Shown one piece after another: positions 37,601 through 41,690 of a stretch of DNA of 64,000 bases. The stretch's first letter is position 1. Each line of letters begins with the position of its first letter. The translations under genes were made by a program, and so were the position numbers. Below the pieces are notes generated by a model, which saw only the letters and a program-made list of their open reading frames with translations, was not told the DNA's origin and searched no databases. Origin of the DNA: Cristatella mucedo (taxonomy: Eukaryota; Bryozoa; Phylactolaemata; Cristatellidae); assembly GCA_009760855.2 (NCBI GenBank), contig WPIO01000049.1, forward strand, positions 2,996,001-3,060,000, in the 5' to 3' direction.

Positions 37601-37611
37601 CTATCGTCAGG
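1362..37611 (-). CDS. SLC9A-type Na+/H+ exchanger gene, 23 exons identified (span)
   Basis: This is a multi-exon gene for an electroneutral Na+/H+ antiporter of the animal plasma-membrane NHE group. Family members exchange cytosolic H+ for external Na+ and regulate pH and volume. Exons were found by reading minus-strand frames between splice sites and checking phases. Diagnostic motifs in order are SFDWQ..., VTKIPES, LLPPIV, LIVAVDPVA, FGESLLND, AYGGLRG and LAGIEE. The order and spacing match known NHE proteins, with a membrane core followed by a long cytoplasmic tail. Introns range from about 40-58 nt to about 8 kb and hold LINE and SINE debris. Not found: the first exon with start and signal peptide, a short exon between 30457 and 30012, and a short exon between 23354 and 15300. 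The last exon is also uncertain. I cannot assign a paralogue; an NHE2/3/5-like member is most plausible. The family call is firm, the exact model provisional. Confidence 0.9.
1501..1801 (-). CDS. NHE gene, tail exon 22 (helical segment)
   Basis: This 301-nt exon has acceptor TTTGCAG and donor AAAG|GTACGG. It enters in phase 0 and leaves one base over. The product starts ADKNSRFDL, then has a charged, heptad-like stretch (LVQQLQEKNKRMERLRR). An Ala/Ser/Val-rich, probably disordered segment and a basic patch ending SKATSPK follow. This fits a cytoplasmic regulatory tail. The family's tails are poorly conserved, so membership is inferred from in-phase joining to the exon at 4375. Confidence 0.65.
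1834..2045 (-). mobile_element. Family 1 L2-like LINE, 3' end
   Basis: On the minus strand the conserved terminal part (GGGTGACATGC..., TTTGCTGCAAAGGG complement) leads to the tail hairpin and ends in (ATT)n at 1834-1855. It lies in an intron of the exchanger. Confidence 0.85.
2046..3054. other. Intronic sequence, no feature
   Basis: AT-rich intron of the exchanger. I see no exon or repeat beyond a short ATT-rich tract near 2795-2825. Confidence 0.4.
3055..3850 (+). mobile_element. Family 1 L2-like LINE, C-terminal RT region and 3' end
   Basis: Frame-broken coding remnant with FVTSLLDFCNSLLAGLS and later AWNLLPTS, typical of the region after the RT in L2/CR1 LINEs. The terminal GCAAATGTAAAGCGCC hairpin and a short ATT tract follow. 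Confidence 0.85.
3965..4115 (-). mobile_element. SINE-A (tRNA head, L2-like tail)
   Basis: Read on the minus strand, the head GGGCCAGTGGTTAAGGTG resembles a Pol III A box and GGGCTTGAGCCC a B box. The tail has ATAGAGATTAAGTTCTCT with flanking GCxCC/GGGGGC, the same hairpin as the family 1 LINE. Confidence 0.8.
4375..4484 (-). CDS. NHE gene, tail exon 21
   Basis: This 110-nt exon lies between acceptor TCTGCAG and donor AAC|GTAAGC. Its two leading bases complete a GAT codon with the G left by the exon at 4679. It encodes DRKGSKAQVAIP, then KDLRKLLSASKIYLN. It is basic and probably helical, with Ser residues in basic context that could be kinase sites (inference). Confidence 0.65.
4679..4859 (-). 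CDS. NHE gene, tail exon 20
   Basis: This 181-nt exon lies between acceptor TATGCAG and donor ACAG|GTAACC. It encodes MTDVAPVLRPSVVAVG, then a basic RVRRPSLL patch and an acidic YRFANDLDDQMLLSP stretch. RRPSLL resembles a basophilic kinase site (inference). Phase 0 in and phase 1 out match its neighbours. Confidence 0.65.
4969..5017 (-). CDS. NHE gene, tail exon 19 with GC donor
   Basis: This short 49-nt exon reads SYVRWLALQREQALRLM once joined to the AG left by the exon at 5500. The acceptor is ATTGCAG. The donor is ATG|GCAAGT, a GC-type donor with otherwise ideal consensus. It joins the next exon in phase 0. An amphipathic helix is likely. Confidence 0.6.
5500..5563 (-). CDS. NHE gene, tail exon 18
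   Basis: This 64-nt exon lies between acceptor ATCTTAG and donor AGAG|GTGAGC. It encodes IQCIDGAAAGLWAPSVRADK. Entry phase 1 and exit phase 2 match both neighbours, which is the main evidence. Confidence 0.55.
5848..5947 (-). CDS. NHE gene, juxtamembrane tail exon 17
   Basis: This 100-nt exon lies between acceptor TTATCAG and donor TGCG|GTAAGT. It encodes KLTWLQKNWEMPSAVF, then LQIVEILGRFC. It follows the GIEE motif exon, where NHE proteins have a basic helix that binds lipid and calcineurin-homologous protein. This segment is less basic than usual, so either the region has diverged or a further exon is missing. Confidence 0.55.
5948..8033. other. Intron between exchanger exons 16 and 17
   Basis: AT-rich. 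It contains a weak minus-strand LINE/SINE tail remnant at about 6825-6890, a family 1 LINE remnant (listed) and telomere-like TTTGGG repeats near 7505-7545. A minus-strand open frame at 6204-6386 has no similarity I can see. Confidence 0.45.
7180..7885 (+). mobile_element. Family 1 L2-like LINE, decayed
   Basis: Recognisable landmarks in order are GGTGCAAAACTCAGCAG, CACATCACA, TTCCACACTC and a 3' ATT tract at 7862-7876. The coding frame is destroyed. Confidence 0.55.
8034..8189 (-). CDS. NHE gene, exon 16 (end of core, GIEE motif)
   Basis: This 156-nt exon, phase 0 at both ends, starts after acceptor CTCCAG and ends at donor CAG|GTAGAG. It encodes GATVKLLVRLLELG at the end of the last membrane helix, and VIDHVLAGIEEVVGDHG. 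The latter matches the conserved HxLxGIExxxG juxtamembrane motif of plasma-membrane NHEs, where the cytoplasmic tail begins. Confidence 0.9.
8550..8681 (-). CDS. NHE gene, exon 15 (GGLRG helix)
   Basis: This 132-nt exon, phase 0 at both ends, lies between acceptor ATGTAG and donor CAG|GTAAAG. It opens AYGGLRGVVCFSL, the hallmark NHE helix whose Arg is needed for transport, and ends TTTLALIIQTVFLQ. An internal GTGAGT after CFSL could act as a donor, but reading through preserves the family sequence and length. The usual G-A-V/I-A/C-F reads G-V-V-C-F here. Confidence 0.95.
9551..9766 (+). pseudogene. Unassigned open segment, possible relic exon
   Basis: About 70 codons are open, containing LTELLLLAKCYRSKNARAL and EFRKCHLRMHSDEL, which reads like protein rather than random sequence. 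It ends at a TGA in AT-rich DNA. Upstream (9151-9200) a short frame beginning MEKEDVYKLKLMHVASSK stops soon. I recognise no family; it may be a processed pseudogene or LINE relic lying antisense in the exchanger intron. Confidence 0.2.
10795..10872 (+). mobile_element. LINE/SINE-type 3' tail remnant
   Basis: TGTAAAATGCCTATAAAGAG ... TCTCTAAGGGTGCTATAG, then ATT repeats: a diverged copy of the shared tail hairpin. Confidence 0.6.
12055..12131 (-). CDS. NHE gene, exon 14
   Basis: This 77-nt exon lies between acceptor TTTTAG and donor ATG|GTAAGT. It encodes VYSLTAVLNRFFRLRQI, then GREQFIM. It matches the end of a membrane helix, the basic LNRF loop and the start of the helix that continues in the next exon as AYGGLRG. 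Confidence 0.92.
12222..12303. repeat. (GT)n microsatellite
   Basis: About 40 near-perfect GT units, just outside exchanger exon 14. Open frames across it are artefacts. Confidence 0.98.
12304..14870. other. Intron between exchanger exons 13 and 14
   Basis: Apart from the listed microsatellite and LINE 3' end, I see no exon or named repeat. Confidence 0.4.
13576..13975 (-). mobile_element. Family 1 L2-like LINE, 3' end
   Basis: Minus-strand copy from the end of the RT C-terminal region (complement of GGTCTCCAAAGGATTTGAGG) through the hairpin to an ATT tract at 13568-13580. Confidence 0.85.
14871..14992 (-). CDS. NHE gene, exon 13
   Basis: This 122-nt exon lies between acceptor TTTCAG and donor TTG|GTAAGT. 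It encodes SADSIIFLYLGVNL, then VAFVLWCIFLCLIYRFVG. These equal the SETxIFxFLG helix and the following TAFVLW...YR helix of NHEs. The usual Glu of SET/SES is Asp here. Confidence 0.92.
15204..15299 (-). CDS. NHE gene, exon 12
   Basis: This 96-nt exon lies between acceptor TTTTAG and donor TGG|GTAAGT. It encodes MTVCGLMQAQYAF, then HNISQKSYTTVKYFTKM. It matches the ACG...YVEANIS(H/Q)KS..T.KY..KM block of plasma-membrane NHEs. Entry phase 2 does not fit the exon at 23355 (exit phase 1), so a small exon carrying the usual xLSGI segment is missing between them. Confidence 0.92.
16020..16690 (+). mobile_element. Family 1 L2-like LINE, strongly decayed
   Basis: Landmarks such as CACTGGGAGACTTTAGAG, AGGTCCCTTCATTTTTGC and CCAGCCTACCTATCG occur in family order. 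No intact frame or tail. Confidence 0.5.
18291..18327. repeat. (CA)n microsatellite
   Basis: A CG-rich start (CGCGTGCGCGCG) runs into about 17 CA units. Confidence 0.97.
19085..19520 (+). mobile_element. Family 1 L2-like LINE, decayed 3' part
   Basis: ATCACACCACTTCTCTCAG, TCATTCACTTGCAGGTCCC and GACTATGCCATCAGTTCGTA follow family order. A degraded tail ends in ATT repeats near 19500. Confidence 0.6.
19594..19670. repeat. (AT)n microsatellite at a SINE tail
   Basis: Nearly pure AT/TA repeat, directly next to the 3' end of the minus-strand SINE-A at 19672. Confidence 0.97.
19672..19820 (-). mobile_element. SINE-A
   Basis: Complement shows the tRNA-like head with B-box-like GGGTTCAAGCCC and the tail AGAGATAAGTTCTCTTAGGGCGC, followed by (AT)n. 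Confidence 0.75.
20330..20448 (+). mobile_element. Family 1 L2-like LINE, 3' tail
   Basis: TTCCTTCGCAGCAATTGTAA, then AGCACCTAGAAAGAAATTTAG and TCTGAGGGCGATTTATC: the terminal hairpin with mutations. The foldback element starts a few bases further right. Confidence 0.75.
20456..21382. mobile_element. Foldback element with ~0.4-kb inverted arms, non-autonomous
   Basis: The left arm (20456 to about 20880) and right arm (about 20960 to 21382) are inverted copies aligning along nearly their whole length. Left starts GGGGGAATGTCAG and right ends TGACATTCCCC. ATTAA flanks both ends and is the likely target-site duplication; TTAA alone is also possible. There is no transposase frame. Superfamily is unknown; the TTAA flank recalls piggyBac, the long arms foldback/MITE elements. 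Confidence 0.8.
21430..23015 (+). mobile_element. Family 1 L2-like LINE, longest RT-bearing copy
   Basis: A broken open frame carries RT landmarks: LLDLSAAFYTIDTQLLLE, LAPVLFTVYTRPLGDVI and DDDTQLYLCF (the YADD box, altered). MAANFLKLNDDETNILVMG and FVTSRLDFCSSLLAGLS follow. Stops at 21789 and 22156 and later frameshifts show it is dead. It ends in the hairpin (22938-22990) and (ATT)n to 23010. Clade L2/CR1 by the post-RT region. The endonuclease part is missing. Confidence 0.92.
23355..23426 (-). CDS. NHE gene, exon 11 (weak acceptor)
   Basis: This exon encodes AVISLVSAYVRLHLAEMA, equal to the YLSYLTAEM(F) helix of NHEs, and ends at donor GCAG|GTAACA. The frame differs from the exon just upstream, so an intron must separate them. 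Possible acceptors are AAAG at 23427 (40-nt intron) and CATAG at 23409 (58-nt intron); both keep phase. The usual IIEP start of this helix is missing in either model. Confidence 0.75.
23467..23600 (-). CDS. NHE gene, exon 10
   Basis: This exon encodes VQYVVAILKFVAVWIVG, then TLIGIFFGALTALVTRLT and EEVR. It matches the FFVVxLGGxxVGxxF...TRFTxxVR helix of NHEs. The donor is CGAG|GTCAGC. The acceptor is either CTCTAG (start 23600) or CTATAG (start 23623). The longer form would join in phase 0 to an alternative donor at 26063 of the exon before. Otherwise a small exon is missing. Confidence 0.88.
23846..24955 (-). mobile_element. Family 1 L2-like LINE, best-preserved C-terminal frame
   Basis: Minus-strand copy with an uninterrupted 234-codon frame (24077-24781) from MGKPSAIPKWESL through TSRLDFCSSLLAGLSACAI to GDRAFSSNAPKARNSLP. 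A 3' region, hairpin and ATT tract at 23846-23865 follow. Its 5' side breaks off inside the RT. It is an inverted partner of the copy at 21430-23015; exchanger exons 10 and 11 lie between them. Confidence 0.93.
25745..25925 (-). mobile_element. Family 1 L2-like LINE, 3' end
   Basis: Short minus-strand copy with hairpin complement (AAAGCTCCATCAGAGAACTT ... CTAGGCGCTTTACATTT) and ATT-type tail. Confidence 0.8.
26059..26145 (-). CDS. NHE gene, exon 9 (Asp of the ion-binding ND pair)
   Basis: This exon follows acceptor TTTTAG and encodes (D)AVTIVLYKTLDSVN, then a linker GNQVEVTT. Its first codon is completed by the G of the previous exon, giving the essential Asp of the family's LLNDAV motif. 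The donor is GTAG|GTAACT, or the upstream ACT|GTAGGT at 26063; the choice decides how it joins the exon at 23467. Confidence 0.92.
26306..26381 (-). CDS. NHE gene, exon 8 (FGESLLN)
   Basis: This 76-nt exon lies between acceptor TTATAG and donor AATG|GTAAGT. It encodes VLAIFQEVGVNDVLYF, then LVFGESLLN. It is the textbook NHE block LAVFxExxVNxxLYxLVFGESLLND. The Asn-Asp transport pair is split by the intron. The usual IHVN reads VGVN here. Confidence 0.95.
27395..27560 (+). mobile_element. SINE-B (tRNA-like)
   Basis: GGGTTAGGTGCTCACACTAC, then CAGGTCGTGGATTTAAGTCC (decayed B box), GGCAGGCAATCCTTTATTAC and CTCTTCTGCTGCGATATAAC. It shares layout with the copies at 38430 and 53228. Confidence 0.6.
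29645..29725 (-). mobile_element. Family 2 L2-like LINE, 3' tail
   Basis: (TAATG)n then TATCTCCGTCTGCAAGTTCA and CACAAAGTCACGTAGACTAC. The same end occurs at 33970, 41695 and 61885. On the element's own strand it ends ...GGAGATACATTACATT. Confidence 0.65.
29896..30011 (-). CDS. NHE gene, exon 7 (LIVAVDPVA)
   Basis: This 116-nt exon lies between acceptor TTTAG and donor GCG|GTAAGT. It encodes PTLYVFYQWGLMGSLGD, then QCLVYAALIVAVDPVA. VDPVA is nearly invariant in NHEs. It joins the exon at 26306 in phase 0 to give DPVAVLAIF. It needs one base upstream, while the exon at 30458 ends in phase 0. A short exon for the usual (V)GTxxN segment is therefore missing. Confidence 0.95.
30458..30539 (-). 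CDS. NHE gene, exon 6
   Basis: This 82-nt exon lies between acceptor TTTGCAG and donor ATT|GTAAGT. It encodes IVLEASYSLHNRAFF, then DNLGSVLVYAII. It aligns with the family block I(I/V)LDAGYFMPxRxFFxNLGxIL. Here the DAGYFMP part reads EASYSLH, an unusual change in a conserved helix. Confidence 0.93.
30540..32011. other. Intron between exchanger exons 5 and 6
   Basis: Besides the 39-bp duplication no feature is recognised. The open frames at 31347-31664 overlap on both strands and show no family. Confidence 0.4.
30755..30850. repeat. 39-bp tandem duplication
   Basis: The unit containing ATCTCCGCCTTTCTCAAAAC occurs twice head to tail with almost no differences, in intron 5 of the exchanger. 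Confidence 0.9.
32012..32083 (-). CDS. NHE gene, exon 5 (LLPP)
   Basis: This 72-nt exon lies between acceptor TTTTCAG and donor CACC|GTAAGT. It encodes FAVEVPDSLKELPPALFF, then LVLLPP. It equals the FFxYLLPPI segment of NHEs. Its first base completes an Arg codon with the AG left by the GC-donor exon upstream. Confidence 0.93.
32396..32437 (-). CDS. NHE gene, exon 4 with GC donor
   Basis: This 42-nt exon has acceptor ATTACAG and encodes VLIILGTVAGVIF. It aligns with LLIxxGLxxGxI of NHEs. The donor is TTCAG|GCAAGT, a strong GC-AG site. Reading on without splicing stays open for about 70 bases but loses all similarity, whereas the GC splice restores the LLPP exon in phase. Confidence 0.88.
32521..32566 (-). 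CDS. NHE gene, exon 3
   Basis: This 46-nt exon lies between acceptor CTGCAG and donor TTG|GTAAGT. It encodes FHHSGYLVTKIPES, equal to the FHLSxxxxxxxPES loop of NHEs. Two-base overhangs on both sides match the neighbours. Confidence 0.93.
32645..33315 (+). mobile_element. Family 1 L2-like LINE, C-terminal region
   Basis: Open from CRLDFCNLMLSGLPAFAIRR to an RT-downstream block with LHWLPVKQRIDFKVL. It then shifts frame and breaks off in the tail at about 33310, where SINE-B-like sequence takes over. Confidence 0.88.
33317..33405 (+). mobile_element. SINE-B fragment
   Basis: GGTAGCGATAGCCATTACGG and CTCTTCTGCTATGCAAATGA match the 3' half of SINE-B. It directly abuts the truncated LINE tail. 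Confidence 0.55.
33715..33828 (-). CDS. NHE gene, exon 2
   Basis: This 114-nt exon lies between acceptor TTTCAG and donor ATAG|GTAAGC. It encodes QTADNHCELSVASFDWQS, then VANPYIIAAFLMFSALIKIG. This matches SFxWxxVxxPYxxALWILxASLAKIG, the start of the NHE membrane domain. Confidence 0.95.
33965..35500 (-). mobile_element. Family 2 L2-like LINE, RT to 3' end, decayed
   Basis: Minus-strand order runs from an RT remnant (complement near 35220-35330), through the connection region near 34860-35110, to a 34174-34488 frame. That frame contains LAQLPHRFQPLSAALRSS and ESPKLWNSLP. The 3' end is TATAGACGGAGATACATTAC. The coding logic equals family 1, but the DNA sequence and tail differ. Confidence 0.75.
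35775..36640 (+). mobile_element. Family 1 L2-like LINE, first part (interrupted by a SINE)
   Basis: Broken frames with FGSQ...TLPL-type RT remnant near 35810-35900, LRNSLLASQPVCAIRHLQL and LHWLPINQQIDFKVLSLTF. It breaks at about 36640 within GGAGACCGTGCCTT; the remainder resumes at about 36760. Confidence 0.85.
36645..36750 (+). mobile_element. SINE-A inserted into a LINE
   Basis: AAGATGCTCACCCCGACCAA, B-box-like GGGCTCAAGCC, then AAGCGCCTGAATACAGATTA, TTCTCTTAGGGTGC and an A/T-rich tail. The family 1 LINE continues on both sides. Confidence 0.82.
36760..37112 (+). mobile_element. Family 1 L2-like LINE, second part
   Basis: Continuation after the SINE: SYALKACNSLLTDFPTSPDL, the terminal GCATGCTGACCCTGTGCTTG block and a degraded hairpin near 37035-37095. 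Confidence 0.85.
37113..37345 (-). mobile_element. Possible LINE 5' region, antisense
   Basis: The minus strand resembles the connector between endonuclease and RT of L2-type LINEs in style, but I see no diagnostic motif. Low confidence. Confidence 0.25.
37404..37611 (-). CDS. NHE gene, N-terminal exon (5' boundary uncertain)
   Basis: This exon is open over 208 nt from acceptor TTTGCAG to donor GGAA|GTAAGA. It joins the exon at 33715 in phase as SLGGNQTADNHCELS. It carries a mildly hydrophobic stretch (ARPWTAFLLWHYM) and two N-glycosylation sequons in VNVSSDNATDF, as expected for the N-terminal extracellular loop. No convincing start codon or signal peptide was seen. An in-frame Met lies just upstream at 37641, but an upstream first exon is more likely. 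Confidence 0.65.
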
Positions 37612-38049
37612 CTGCAAATGGCATGACCTGCAAACCATCATGTATTTATAGCTTCGTTTAAACGTATGAAAAACCTTTCGAACTCACAAACTTTCAAGAG
37701 AGAATGCAAGTATTTTGTAGGGCAGAGCAATCTGAGATAGCAAACTCAGTTACTTTCAAAGATGTGCACCACAAGCAGTGGTCAAAGCCTGAACAAATTA
37801 TAATGATATTCAGAATGAAACAATCTACGAAAGTGCATTACTCATATGCATAAATCGTGATAAGTCAGCAGGGTTTTTTAACAAACAAAAACAAGGATGT
37901 GCGTTCATTCATTGATGACACAAAGTATCCCTTGGTAGACCTTTGGTGATTAAGCTAAAAAAGCACACAAGCAGGGCAAACACGGCAGCTTACAGAAAAA
38001 TCCAACGCAGGGCTCCAACTACGACTAGTGGTGGCATGAACACCGTCGT

Positions 38050-38415
38050 ATAAACACATTAACCGAAATCAAAAAACTACTACATGGTGTACATGCAGAG
38101 TGGAACTTTCATTTAAAATTTCACATTGATCATTAAAGTATTGGCCGAGTGGAATTATGAAGACATAAAGCTGCACCACTAAGGAAGCTGCTTAAAGCCA
38201 AATTCTTCAACAAGCTGCAAACCTCGATGTATCAAGGTTCAAAAAGTTGGGACACGTGTCGTAAATGATAAAGAGACCGGAAAATCTTTTGGTTGTAGGT
38301 GTGTTGCTTCCTGATTACTTCCGAGTTAGACATGGGTGGCCTAATTATTTTAATGCTTTCTTACATGTGGAAATCGTCAAACCTTAGATCCCATTTCTAC
38401 CATGATAAGCCGTGA
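38050..38415 (-). mobile_element. Decayed half-copy of the foldback element
   Basis: CAACAAGCTGCAAACCTCGA, AAAAGTTGGGACACGTGTCG, TTGCTTCCTGATTACTTCCG and ATGTGGAAATCGTCAAACC match the right arm of the element at 20456-21382 in order and spacing, with many substitutions. Confidence 0.7.
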
Positions 38416-38424
38416 TGGCACCAC

Positions 38425-38580
38425 TTCCGGGCCGTGATAAGGTGCTTGCCCTTCACGATCCAGGTCGTATGTTCGAATCCTGCTGTGGGCGATTCTTTGT
38501 TGCCAGCTGAATGAGGTGGTGATAACCCTTAAGGCTCATCTGCCGCTATATAAATGAGGCTGTTAAATCATAAATTGTAT
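38425..38580 (+). mobile_element. SINE-B
   Basis: GTGATAAGGTGCTTGCCC (A-box-like), TATGTTCGAATCCTGC (good B box), GGGCGATTCTTTGTTGCC and CTCATCTGCCGCTATATAAA. It abuts the foldback half-copy. Confidence 0.75.
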
Positions 38581-38584
38581 TCAT

Positions 38585-38835
38585 TACTTTCCTTGTTCTG
38601 TATGAGCTCAAGTGGCTCCATACCAAGTATGAAATCGATTTCAAGACCCTCCGTCTGGCTTAGAGATCGCTTCACTTGCTTGCATCAGCCTGCCTATTAG
38701 TCGAGCCATTGCTCGATCTAAATGGGAAAGGCTTGTGATCTAGACTTCAGTTCGTAGCACCGAAAGTCTGGAACTCGGTACCAGCTTAGGTCACTATTTG
38801 CAGTGACCCATCATTTTTTAGGGTGAATGGCGAGA
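38585..38835 (+). mobile_element. Family 1 L2-like LINE fragment, decayed
   Basis: CTCCATACCAAGTATGAAAT, ATCAGCCTGCCTATTAGTCG and TCTGGAACTCGGTACC follow the order of the post-RT region. Confidence 0.5.
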
Positions 38836-38899
38836 AATTACTGAGAAGATTGGTCCAACAAATGAATAATAGTGTAAAGTAAATTTCAAGACACATAAA

Positions 38900-40000
38900 A
38901 AGTACTAGCTAATTTAACATCTTTTATACAGAGACAGAAGAGCCTTTACTGCTATCGGTACCGAGGTCGTGAAAAGCAACTGCCATATCTAGTGTACCAT
39001 CACGGCTCTTAATTAGTGAACTGAAAACCACTGTTTTCAGAGGGAAAGAGACTTTACCAGGTAGCCATTGACATATTGGTTACGGTGGGCAGCTACTAGT
39101 CTATGCACCTCGTAGGGAGAATTGCAGAGGATTTTTTGGTCTCTGTTTGAAGGACTGGTAGCCTGTTTACCTTGGGAGGCAGTTTATTATTAAGCTAACT
39201 GGAGACAGACTATACAAGAAATAGAAGAACAGTGATTTAGTGTGGCTATCACGGAAGTGGGGGATCGTGACATTAATCTTCTCCATTTTACCTACGAAGG
39301 ATTCGGATAAAGGTTCTGCTATCTCTCCATTACGATTACTAGTACTTTGCTTGCTCAGGAGCTATTAACATGGTAAATAGTAGACACTAACACTGTTGGC
39401 TCATTTACCTGCGATTCCATTTCTTCTTACTAAAATGTCGACTTAGCCTTAACTAAAATACATTCATACGACTTACTATAACCTTCTAATGCCAAGCGGT
39501 GGATTCTGAGTCCCGTCTTCTTTGGCAGCCTTAAGTCGATGTTTCCTTGCTTTACTTAGCCAGCCATAAATTAAAAGGTGTCAGGGCAGAGTCACAGGTG
39601 CAAACTCATGTTGGTGACACGGACCTCTGGTTTAATCAGAGGTGTACGGTCATCAAGGACGTTGTCTAGCCTAGGGTCGTAGCATTGTATCGGAGAGGGT
39701 AGGGCGGTTTGATGGTCAAGCAGAAGGGTAGAGGTCAAAAAGTTGTAGTGGACTGCATTTATGCCAAGAGGCTTCAGGTTTCTCTACTCGTACGCAATTT
39801 CAAAAATAGCACATTTGACAGCATTAGATAGCCACCACTCACTCAATTCACAGTGTTTTCTTCAACATAAGCCTGAGAGCAACAAGCCTGGTTTTGGGGT
39901 GTGTTGTGTGGCATGCTACCAAGACGTTCTAGGATCGATATCTTGTTTTCGCATAGACTAGCAGTATTTGAGCATTATTTATTACGAGGGCTTTGCATTT
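38900..40000 (-). other. Unresolved, possibly antisense LINE 5' region
   Basis: No intact frame. Parts such as the complement of 39640-39760 look like degraded LINE endonuclease coding sequence, but this is only an impression. Confidence 0.25.
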
Positions 40001-40294
40001 ACATGATGTCTCTCATACATTTAACTCCAGCAGCCTGTTTTACATCGATTTGTCTCCTCCTTGCTGTCCCCTCCTAACACCAGCATACACAGGCTAGTGG
40101 CGTTCATTCTACCATAACCTCCTTTGGTTACATCCAAAGCAGCAAAAGTAGCGCCAAATCTGGAACTCGGGATACGGGAGATACTCGGGATACGGGCGAT
40201 AAGTCCTAGCAGTGACACTGGAAAGTGCCCGGAGACGGCTTTCAGCTCTCTTTTGCTTTGTGCCTGATAGACAAACAGACAGAGACACTGAGAG

Positions 40295-40296
<2 letters not shown>

Positions 40297-40358
<62 letters not shown>

Positions 40359-40545
40359 GGGAGGGAGGGAGATGGTAAAGAGGGGAAGAGGGAGAGGTAT
40401 AGATTGAGAGAGAGAGAAAGTGAGCCAGTGTGAGACAGTGAGAGACAGGAGGAAGGAGAGAAGTTGAGAGAGTGGGAGCCGAAGAGCGGGAGAGAGCTGG
40501 AGAGAGAGAGAGGGAGAAGCAGAGAGAGAGGGAGAAGCAGAGAGA

Positions 40546-40581
<36 letters not shown>

Positions 40582-41035
40582 AGCAGAGAGAGAGGGAGAA
40601 GCAGAGAGAGAGGGAGAAGCAGAGAGAGAGGGAGAAGCAGAGAGAGAGAGGGAGAAGCAGAGAGAGAGGGAGAAGCAGAGAGAGAGGGAGAAGCAGAGAG
40701 AGAGGGAGAAGCAGAGAGAGAGGGAGAAGCAGAGAGAGAGGGAGAAGCAGAGAGAGAGAGGGAGAAGCAGAGAGAGAGAGGGAGAAGCAGAGAGAGAGGG
40801 AGAAGCAGAGAGAGAGGGAGAAGCAGAGAGAGAGGGAGAAGCAGAGAGAGAGGGAGAAGCAGAGAGAGAGGGAGAAGCAGAGAGAGAGGGAGAAGCAGAG
40901 AGAGAGGGAGAAGCAGAGAGAGAGGGAGAAGCAGAGAGAGAGAGAGAGGGGGGAGAGAGGGGGGAGAGAGAAGGAGGTAGAGAGAAGGAGGTAGAGAGAA
41001 GGGGAGAGAGATGAAGAGAGAGAGAAAGAGAGGCA
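40297..41035. repeat. Polypurine array with 18-bp minisatellite
   Basis: A (GA)n tract leads into about 22 copies of an 18-bp unit (GGGAGAAGCAGAGAGAGA, with 20-bp variants) and ends in GGGGGAGAGA repeats. The strand is almost wholly purine. Long open frames across it on both strands (for example the 408-codon minus frame 40021-41247) are by-products of the repeat. Confidence 0.97.
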
Positions 41036-41690
41036 AGGCCCAACATGCTCAGCCCTGAAGCGGGCCTGCGCAGACGTAGAGCCGACTTAGCAAAAACGCA
41101 GTTACAGGCTCTTCTCAGAAACACAGTCGCATACTTGCGATGACCTTGCTTGGACATAGCAACACCGACATAGAATGCCCACCCGACTGGAGGCTGCTGA
41201 ACCAGGTGCTTAAAAAAGAACCATAGGGCTGGCAGCAGGGCAGGCACCTTTCACTACAGGTTCGGCAGCAGAAAGCATTGATCCATGCAGCTGAGCTGCT
41301 GCTGCCACCGAAGGTGCTCCGAAACCAACTGTATGCCACCAGGCTCAGCTAGTCCACCGGGTAAGGTTATGGCCAAGCTGCCACATTGCAGCTTTCCCGT
41401 ACCGACACAAGTAGTCCGATAGCATGCATCGAGCAACGATCAACGCCCAAATGCATGCAGGGGTGTGAGCAATTATTGGGGTGCAGGGATGCGGGCTGAG
41501 TCGTTTACATTAAACCAGCGTCTGGCAGAGGAGGCGGGCCCGACTGCTACACCCGTGCCCCTCCTCCCATCCCTGCAGCCTCTTCCGGGTGGCTACGAGG
41601 CTTCATGGTTAGCCTTGTCTGAGCTCCGTCGGCCAGTTTTTATCGCCTATCCCATAAGATCTGCTCAGAAAGCCAATAGTCATGTAATAT
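41036..41690. other. No gene recognised
   Basis: Moderately GC-rich with opposing short frames (minus 41115-41339, plus 41465-41692) and no family resemblance. It could hold upstream exons of the exchanger, but I could not show one. Confidence 0.3.

Noticed and set aside
40021-41247. 408-codon minus-strand open frame and long plus-strand frames
   Set aside because: Almost all of the frame is the GA/CT minisatellite, which is open in every phase. The translation is Ser/Leu/Pro or Arg/Glu repeats without a domain.
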